Source: Piezodorus guildinii (taxonomy: Eukaryota > Arthropoda > Insecta > Hemiptera > Pentatomidae). Taken from it: a stretch of DNA of 64,000 nucleotides. The stretch lies in NCBI GenBank assembly GCA_023052935.1, contig CM041293.1, positions 177,745,600 through 177,809,599 on the forward strand, written 5' to 3'. The notes below the pieces were generated by a model. The model was not told the origin of the DNA. It worked only from the letters and a program-made list of their open reading frames with translations, and did not search any database. Numbering within the stretch: position 1 is the stretch's first letter; each line of letters begins with the position of its first letter. The position numbers and the translations under genes were made by a program. This document shows, piece after piece, positions 57,401-64,000 of the stretch.

Positions 57401-60400
57401 TGCTGTCAATAGGCACTAAGATCGCCCTCTATAAAGCTTTAATAAGACCTGTGCCAACATATGCATCAGAGACGTGGTCTCTGTCATGGGCAGATGCCAT
57501 AAAACTGGAAGCTTTCAAAAGAAAGATATTTAGGAGAATGTTTGGTCCTGCAAAGGATTGAGCACGGTACAGGATTAGGCACAATGCAGAGCTGTTCCAA
57601 ATTTACCGGGAACTGTATGTGGTACAATTTATAAGGCTCTCAAGGCTACAATGGTCTGGACGCGTAGCAAGAATGTAGTGAGACACACCAATCAAAAAAA
57701 TACTCTTCGATTATGTGGATGAAAGAAGAAAAAGAGGACAACCACAACTGAGATGGGCTGGATCGAAACGATACAGAAAAGCTTCTTAACACCAGAACTT
57801 GGCAGACCCTGGCACAGGATAGGGATCAATGGAGGTGAATTCTTGATGCGGCAAAGACCCGTACCGGGTTGTATAGCCCATGATGATGATGGTTTTTTCC
57901 AAAATTTTGGCACATTTTCTGTTTTGTTTTTTACTATATCTCGAAAACAAAGGGTTTTTGGACAAAACTTACTAGGTACACAGTTGTTTGTTTATTCGTT
58001 TAACATCACTTTTATGCTGCTATGGCTAATCGGACGATGCTACAGTGGGAGTCCTAAATTTTGCCTATCCAGGTTTTATTAGAATAGGGATCTTTAACGA
58101 ATACCTGACATCGTACAGGCTCAGGACCACCTTTTAAGGTCCCCTCTGAAGGACGGCATAACTAAGGATTTCTTATTCCCATTAAAAAATCCTAGGGCCA
58201 CCCGTGGGTTTGATCCCGGGACCTTTGGCATAGAAAGGTGTTATGGTAACCACTATGCTATGGGTGGCCCCAGGTACACAATTAAAGTTAACATAATTTG
58301 CTAGATTTTTTATTTGTGATGTTTTAGTGTAGGATCGGCGGTTTTGCCACTTGGCAAATAAAACATGTAAATGAATAATGCAAAAAAAAAAAAATGGGCA
58401 AAATTGTCGGACAGTGGAAAATCCACGATTTTCTCGGAAACGATCCGTGTTTTAACACAATTGCCATAAATTCTTTTATAAAAAGAATTTATAAAACTAT
58501 TGTTCTTCCGACGGTTCTTTACGGATGTGAAACGTGGCCGCTTACTTTAAAGGATGAACAACGGCTAAAGGTTTTCGAGAATAAGATACTGCGTTAAATA
58601 TTTGGTCCGAAGAGAGATGAGGCCACTGGGGAGTTTAGAAGGTTGCACAACGCGGAATTGTGGAACTTGTATCCTGTGAATATAATTGATTTGATAGCAT
58701 CGCGGAGACTCAAATGGGCGAGTAAAGTTGTTGGGCTCGATGAGGAGTGGATTCCGAGAAAGTTGGTATTCGCTGATCCGACTGGTAGGCGTCCGAAAGG
58801 TAGGCCGAAGCTTCGATGGGAGGATTGTGTTCAGGCTGATCTCGGGGGCTTGGGCTTGAACGGTGAACATTGGACGAGTCTGTGTAGGCGGAATTTGGTG
58901 GTATCAGCATCGAACCTTCGGGTTCGCTAAGCCTATATTATTATTAAATACTTTAATATATTATTTTGTTCAAAAATGTTTTAGACCCCGACACCTCCCC
59001 TCAGCGTTTTTGAAGACCTTTTGAGCAAAAATAGCCTAGTTTTCCATCGAGCGAGGACTCCGAAATCTCTGATGTCTCATTGGCTCCTAATGAAACAATA
59101 CTATCTCTTAGATGATCAAACAGGTATGCGACAAGTTCATAATTATATTATATAATTATATCATAGTTAAATAAATATAAAATACAAATATTTATTCAAT
59201 GATTTTAGTCTAGTAAATCAATTCAGCTTATTAATCTTATAAGTCAAAAAGGATTTACTTTCAATGCATTTTTAGTTTCACTTACCTATATATTAAATAT
59301 ATAGTAAGGAAAAGTATTGCGATCATGAAAAATTTTGAATACCAGTATTCAACAGAAATACACGGTTTAAGGTCCTCTGAGTCCATATAACCAAGCCCCA
59401 CAAAAATGTCTGTCCGTCTGTATGTGTGTGTGTGTGGTAAGTCTAGTGCTGAAATGATAAGATGTATAAAACTGAAATTTCATATTTTAAGAGCGTCTAT
59501 GCCTGAGATGTTACAGAAACTTTTCCATCAAAATCGGCCTACCGTAAGAGCCACTTTATACTATGCATTTTGCACCTTTTTACGATTTTCTCAAAAATGG
59601 CTCCAATGATTATGATTAAACTCGCTATACCTATGTAAAATTTAATGGGCTTTAATATGATGTAGGTTTCATTCTGCTTGAAATAGTCTGAAAGGGCTTA
59701 AATGCAGATAGTTAACATTTTCTTCCTCTATAGTACCTTCAATTTTGTAGATTCGGAAAAATTAACCATTTTATGTTTTTAGCATTGACAAAAAATGGCT
59801 AAATATATAAGTTTGATGAATTTGATTATTAACTAAAAGAGAAAAGAGCAACAGTATATATATATTTAAAGATAAGAACTTTAATATACATGTGTAATAT
59901 ACCGTTGGAAAGCTAAAGATTTTAGAACAAATATTATCTTATACAAAAACTTGTAAATGTTAATGAAGACTGATGAAAGTACAACAAAACTAACTGATTG
60001 TTTTAGATTTTGGAAAATACCAATTTTATAATTTTGCCAACTGATTTCATAATGTTTTCGACCAATTCTATAAGTTTTTCAACCAATTTCAAAGAATTCA
60101 AATTGATGAGGTGTAGTGGCCAAGAAATTATATGATCTACATTTTGATATATATTTTACTTTAAATAAAACAAAATGATTCTAATAATTTATGTAAAAAG
60201 ATCAAAATCTATGTTTACACTTTAAGAAAAAAAACAAACAAAAAAATCTGGTGGGCGCAACTTACCACCCTTGTTAAAATCAATTTAAGAATTTTTAAAT
60301 ACTGTTAGAGATGAAATTAGTTTAAAGAATTAATTAAATTGATTTTCGATAGAAACATGTGTTTTATTAAATAATCTATTATGTTATTATCTAAAACAAT

Positions 60401-61491
60401 CAGTTAATTTTATCCGCTTTTCATCACTCTCTACTGACTTTTAAAAGTTTGTGTAAGAGATAATATTTTTTCTAAAATCTCAAGCTTTCCAACGGTATAT
60501 CATACATGTATATAACTGTTCTTATGTTCAAAAACAAAATATTGCATACAAAAAATATTTTTTATGTTTTCTTCTTTAGTTGGTTATCGAATTCATTCAA
60601 TTTATATATTTACCTGTTTATCATAAGTGGTAACAAGTTGATATAGTTATTTTTATGGAATCAACAAAATTAAAGGTACTTTAGAGAAAGAAAATTAAAA
60701 ATATCGGCATTTAAGCCCTGTCAAACGATTTTAATCCAAATGAAACCTAAATGGTATTAAAGCCCATTAAATTTTACATCGATATAGTGAGTTTAAATAA
60801 AATCGTCGAAACCGTTTTTGAGAAAATCGAAAAAAGGTGCAAAATGCATGGTATAAAGTGGCTCTTCTGGTAAGCTGATTTTGTTGAAAAAGATTTTGTA
60901 ACGTCTTGGGCATATAGTTGTCTTAATTATGAAATTTCAGTTTCATAAGACTTATCGTTTCCGCCCGGGAGTTACCACACACCGACCTTTTTGCGGGACT
61001 TAGTTATTTGGACTCAGGGAACCCTAAAATGTGTATTTCCGTTGAAAACTTGAATTAGAAAATTTTCACGATCGCAATACTTTCCCTTACTATGTATAGT
61101 AAGTGAAAGTAAAAACTATAGGCATTAACAGCTGCCTAATTTAGAAATTCACTGGTATTCATTTTCATATGAAACTATTTAGCAATTGTATTGGATATCA
61201 ACAGTTGACTGTTGTGAAATTCAGAAGAAAAATAGCCAGAATGGCAGTCGAGAAAGAAAACTATGAAATATTCTCAACTTGTTTTGTGAATGACTTTCAT
61301 GACTTTTGGATTTTTAATCAAAATCTAATTTAATTTTATAAAATTGGTAATCTTAATTTTGTAATAGTCCCTGGGACGCACGGAGAAAAAGCTGTAATAC
61401 CTTTCTCCGAACTTGAAGAGAACATGCATGACGTTGAGCTTCAGGGACCTAAAGACGAAGCATTAGAAGAAGAATTGTTCCTCTCCGACAG
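54425..61491 (+). CDS. MCRS1: Microspherule protein 1 orthologue, first six exons (3' end outside window)
   Basis: MCRS1 (Drosophila Rcd5) is a nuclear protein of the NSL histone acetyltransferase and INO80 complexes, also tied to spindle and centriole function. Exons are 54425-54519, 54632-54764, 54850-55022, 55697-55915, 58985-59123 and 61368-61491. Recognisable blocks are KFDDELVE (exon 2), KDLGRWKPTDDLALITAV (end of exon 3), IKFSCKFTLQEVQQRWYSLL (exon 4), MSHWLLMKQYYLLDDQ (exon 5) and LEEELFLSDR (exon 6). The coiled coil and FHA domain are not in the window. Exon 2 is one base short: the SSSRSIKRE phase and the KFDDELVE phase differ by one near 54655, so this is either a frameshift or a consensus error. 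Intron 4 is loaded with a mariner, LINE fragments and a SINE; intron 5 carries a 1.8-kb inverted repeat. Confidence 0.9.
55052..56385 (+). repeat. Two diverged inverted-repeat family copies in MCRS1 introns
   Basis: One begins at 55052 (TTTCACTTACCTATACTTAC) and fades by about 55370. The second begins at 55945 (TTTACTTACCCCTACGTATG) and runs to about 56385. They flank MCRS1 exon 4. Confidence 0.6.
56386..57064. repeat. 33-bp inverted repeat enclosing mariner D
   Basis: TAGGTAGAAATAATTGGGAG and following bases at 56386-56419 are mirrored at 57031-57064. About 87 bp of non-mariner sequence, including a CTGATGATGGCTC hairpin, lies inside the left arm. It looks like a small MITE into which the mariner inserted. 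Confidence 0.55.
56507..57027 (+). mobile_element. Mariner copy D (family 1), 521-bp deletion derivative
   Basis: Family-1 ends are flanked by TA (56505-56506, 57028-57029). The coding sequence from 56684 covers the N-terminal domain (MNMETHDFRVIFLYEF) to the PRGRP linker. The whole catalytic region is then missing, and the sequence jumps to the 3' untranslated end. It lies in MCRS1 intron 4, inside a separate 33-bp inverted repeat. Confidence 0.88.
57370..57900 (+). mobile_element. LINE 3' fragment
   Basis: Traces ALIRPVPTYASETWSLSWAD, FKRKIFRRMFGPAKD and RLSRLQWSGRVARM are the post-RT region of the type seen at 36467. It ends in a GATGATGATGG tail and has several stops. Lies in MCRS1 intron 4. 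Confidence 0.72.
57985..58273 (-). repeat. SINE family 2 (minus), good head
   Basis: On the minus strand the head reads CATAGCATAGTGGTTACCAT and GGTCCCGGGATCAAACCC, tRNA-like A and B boxes. The far end is GTTTGTTTATTCGTTTAACA on the plus strand. MCRS1 intron 4. Confidence 0.68.
58460..58945 (+). mobile_element. LINE 3' fragment with ATT tail
   Basis: Traces VLPTVLYGCETWPLTLKDEQ, IFGPKRDEATGEFRRLHNAE and GRRPKGRPKLRWEDCVQADL, ending NLRVR and a TATTATTATTA tail. It is close to the copy at 62132-62945. Lies in MCRS1 intron 4, just upstream of exon 5. Confidence 0.82.
59275..61117. repeat. Inverted-repeat family: 1.84-kb palindrome in MCRS1 intron 5
   Basis: A plus copy at 59275-60010 faces a minus copy at 60245-61117. 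The arms of about 730 bp share TTTAATGGGCTTTAATA, TATACCGTTGGAAAGCTAAA and the GAAAGTATTGCGATC end. The loop is about 240-370 bp. Confidence 0.75.
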
Positions 61492-61582
61492 GTATCTAGA
61501 TGAATATTATCACACCATTGTAATGTATAATGTTTCATTATTTTTAATCTCACTTAACTGTATATATGAAATATATAATAAT

Positions 61583-63072
61583 GCAGGGTGTCTAGCAACA
61601 GGGAAAATTGGGAAAACCAGGAAAAGTCAGGGATTTTAAAAACATGTGAAAAAGTCAGGAAATTTGTTCTTTGGTCAGGAAAAATGGTCTCTAAATAACA
61701 TTGTTTCTTCTTCACTCAGATAAAAGTTCCAATATGCCTACTTGTTGTGATGATGCAAATATCATAAAGCGAGTTTAATATTTAATATCAAAAAAGGACA
61801 GGAGGGCTGTGGAAAAGAGAAAAGTCAACCTTCAGGTGAAGAAATTGGAGGCAAAATTGTGCCAAGAAGCTCTTCAGGAAGCTGAAGATTTGGCTGCAGA
61901 GATTCAAATATTAAAGAAAAGCTCTTAAAGTTTATATAGATCTATTGATTGTAAATAATTTGTAGAGAAGATTTGTAAATATTGATTATTACTAACAGCA
62001 GTATTCAAGTAAATCATAATTCATTGGTAAGTCAACTGAAACAACTGCAATTTCAGCTGGTGTCGGGTTGATATAGTTGAATCTTATTGTATATATTTCA
62101 ATTTATTAAGTCTTTGTATATATTTTTAATCAGAGAGATAAAACAAGATTCCGGTTTTGGGGTATGCCGATGAATCGGTACTGCTAGGTGAAGACACGGA
62201 AACCATACAACTAAATAAAAGTGTGTTAATAAAAACCGGTAAACAAATAGGTCTCGAATTAAATACCGATAAGACAAAATATATGATTAGTAGCAGAAAT
62301 GGTGGCAATCTTGATGATATTAATATTTCAGGGCATACTTTTGAACAAGTAGAGAAATTCAAGTATTTAGGTTCAATGATAACAAGAAAAAATGAAATCC
62401 AGGAAGTCCCGGTTAAAGGTGGGAAATGCGTGTTATTATTCAGTTGCTAAATTACTTATCTCGCGGCTTCTGTCTAAAAACTTAAAGGTTAGAATTTATA
62501 AAACTATTATTCTTCTGACGGTTCTTTACGGATGTGAAACGTGGCCGCTTACCTTGAAGGATGAACAACGGCTTAAGGTTTTCGAAAATCAGGTAAAGTA
62601 TTTGGTCCAAAGAGAGATGAGGCCACTGGGGAGTTAAGAAGGTTGCACAACGTGGAATTGCGGAGTTTGTACCCTGTGAATATAATTGAGTTGATAGCAT
62701 CGAGGAGACTCAAATGGACGCATAAAGTTGTTGGGCTTGGTGAGGAACGGATTCCGAGAAAGTTGGTATTCGCTGAACCGACTGGTAGGCGTCCGAAAGG
62801 TAGGCCGAAGCGTCGATGGGAGGATTGCATTAAGGCTGATCTCGAGGGCTTGGGCTTGACCAGCGAACATTGGACGAGTCTGTGCAGGTGAAGTTCTGTG
62901 GTATTGGCATTGAACCTTCGGGTTCGTTAAGCCTATTATTATTATTATATATTTTTAATCTAGTATACCATATTAATTATAATTATTCTTTGTCTTGTCG
63001 ATTTTCACCGAGATTTGGTCAGGTAAAATACTTCTTACAATATGGAAAAGTCAAGAAATCTCTTTGAGCTGA
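61583..63072 (+). mobile_element. CAGGGTGTC DNA transposon, copy 1, broken by a LINE
   Basis: Starts CAGGGTGTCTAGCAACAGGG and ends GACACCCTG. Flanks are TAATG and CAATG, four of five bases alike. It contains a coiled-coil coding remnant (61790-61928) with QVKKLEAKLCQEALQEAEDL, ending in TAA. The same in-frame TAA upstream of this remnant is found in copy 2, so both stem from one already defective parent. The LINE at 62132-62945 is inserted with a 15-bp duplication. Confidence 0.78.
62132..62945 (+). mobile_element. LINE 3' half inserted in CAGGGTGTC transposon copy 1
   Basis: Coding traces start at a YADESVLL core (62163), then GLELNTDKTKYMISSR and FKYLGSMITRKNEI, frame breaks near 62410 and 62600, and VLYGCETWPLTLKDEQRLKV to the PKGRPKRRWEDC end. 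ATT tail at 62936-62948. The 15-bp duplication TATATATTTTTAATC is at 62117-62131 and 62946-62960. Confidence 0.88.
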
Positions 63073-63109
63073 TTTTCTTGACACCCTGCAATGGTAAGTA
63101 CAGGGTGAA

Positions 63110-63630
63110 ATGAAATGAAAAATGTCTTTATAATCTTGGTACTAAAGTCCCTTAAGAATAAAATTGTTACAATGTTGATGAAAGGAACAATGTGGTCATA
63201 GATTAAAACTACGAAAGCTAAACTAAAATAATGAATTGAGATAATAAACTATGTACTTATTCACAAATCAAATTCTTAAAATAAAATAAATAAACGAAAA
63301 TAGATACTCCTTTAGAGATGATTGAAATAGTATAAAAAAACACAATAAAATTGGTATTTCTAGCATCTGCAATTTGAGGTTATTGTCTGTATGACTGGGA
63401 AAAGAAAAGGAGGTTAAAAAGGTTTTTAAAGGAGGAAGCAGTTCTTGCATGACAGATTCCAGGAGGAATAGAATTCCAAAGAGGGGCAGCTCTGGTTAGG
63501 AAGGACTTGATAAAGGCAGCAGTGTGGTGAAGAGGGTAGAGGTCAGGAAGACGGGATCTGGGGTTGAATTGATGATATAAATTGAAGTGTTTGGAAGATA
63601 TAGCTGGACCACTGAGTTCTGATTGTATGG
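63110..63630 (-). mobile_element. CR1/L2-like LINE 3' end
   Basis: The minus-strand C-terminal part has LTRAAPLWNSIPPGICHART, corresponding to the ATSFWNSIP end of the LINE at 25225-29350. The untranslated end near 63118 shares the AAAGTCCCTTAAGAATA motif with fragments at 25260, 40450 and 44350. Confidence 0.7.
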
Positions 63631-63633
63631 TAG

Positions 63634-63797
63634 AGTACTTTATTGAGACTGAGTATGTCCCAGTAGGGTCTCCATACCCCAGGGTTGCCCCACGGCTGAA
63701 ACAACAGAACAAATAATATTCTGCCACAGCCGGATTCTAACCTGGGACCCGGAGAACAGTAGACTAGTGCTTTATCCACTAAACCATGCTGTTTCCA
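63634..63797 (-). repeat. tRNA-derived SINE family 1 (minus), tail missing
   Basis: The head at the right end (CAGTAGACTAGTGC, CCACTAAACCATGC on the plus strand) with the body to TTTATTGAGACTGAGTATG. It joins the LINE end at about 63630. Confidence 0.65.
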
Positions 63798-63839
63798 TGA
63801 TGTAACTTTAAATGGACTAAATGTATTTAAAAAATACTT

Positions 63840-64000
63840 AAATTGATTTTAACAACGGGGATAAGTGAAAGTCGTGATTTTTCAATTTTAACTTTATTCC
63901 GTCGTTCTAAATATACATTTTAACAAAGGAAGTAAGTTAAAATCATATATTGAGCGCACCAGATTTTTAAATAGATTTTGAATTAATTAATTTATTATTA
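63840..64000 (+). repeat. Inverted-repeat family tails
   Basis: GGGATAAGTGAAAGTCGTGA at 63858 and GAAGTAAGTTAAAATCATA at 63929 match the far end of the family, with GCGCACCAGATTTTTAAA after the second. The window ends here. Confidence 0.5.

Noticed and set aside
1..64000. CRISPR arrays, bacterial operons, phage modules
   Set aside because: None present; spliced genes and eukaryotic transposons show this is animal nuclear DNA.

Overview
The window is AT-rich animal DNA, most likely from an insect. It carries intron-rich host genes, insect-type errantivirus, mariner, RTE/CR1/Jockey-like LINE and tRNA-derived SINE sequences. The species cannot be named from sequence alone; a hemipteran-like repeat-heavy genome is only a guess. 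There are no operons, Shine-Dalgarno sites or CRISPR arrays.

Three host genes could be assembled exon by exon with matching splice phases. (1) On the minus strand, 34163 to 15587, is a six-exon gene for a 243-residue protein. It has Hop/STI1-like TPR repeats with all five carboxylate-clamp positions, followed by two hydrophobic membrane segments and a basic tail. (2) On the minus strand, about 48894 to 39936, is the intraflagellar transport protein IFT46, complete at its 3' end. (3) On the plus strand, 54425 to beyond 61491, are the first six exons of the MCRS1 (Drosophila Rcd5) orthologue, with the rest outside the window. Two perfect TGACGTCA sites lie about 250 bp upstream of the MCRS1 start.

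Most of the rest is layered mobile DNA. 1-705: 5'-cut mariner. 1030-4640: SINE copies. 4695-12178: a 7.5-kb errantivirus (minus strand) with identical 286-bp LTRs, gag, frameshifted pol and an open env. 12250-13535: LINE remnant. 13585-15175: a CAGGGTGTC-ended DNA transposon broken by an RTE-like LINE. 15812-20010: opposed copies of a long inverted-repeat family, each broken by a different mariner. 20618-21077: MITE. 21826-23660: a three-copy repeat. 25225-29350: a nearly full CR1/L2-like LINE. 29912-30299: MITE. 30328-30815: inverted SINE pair. 30917-31446: deleted mariner. 32270-32455: AT-type microsatellite. 36143-38139: a small LTR element broken by a LINE. 38310-39080: RNase H-bearing LINE fragment. 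41069-42352: second mariner family. 43083-43608: inverted-repeat hairpin. 45560-46555: Jockey-like remnant. 52653-53509: deleted Harbinger. 55050-61117: more inverted-repeat copies, a mariner and LINE fragments inside MCRS1 introns. 61583-63072: a second CAGGGTGTC transposon, broken by another LINE. 63110-63800: LINE and SINE ends.

Target-site duplications make the insertion order readable at several places. The most useful leads are the two CAGGGTGTC elements, the inverted-repeat family, the miniature LTR element, the errantivirus whose identical LTRs contrast with its broken pol, and the membrane-anchored TPR protein.
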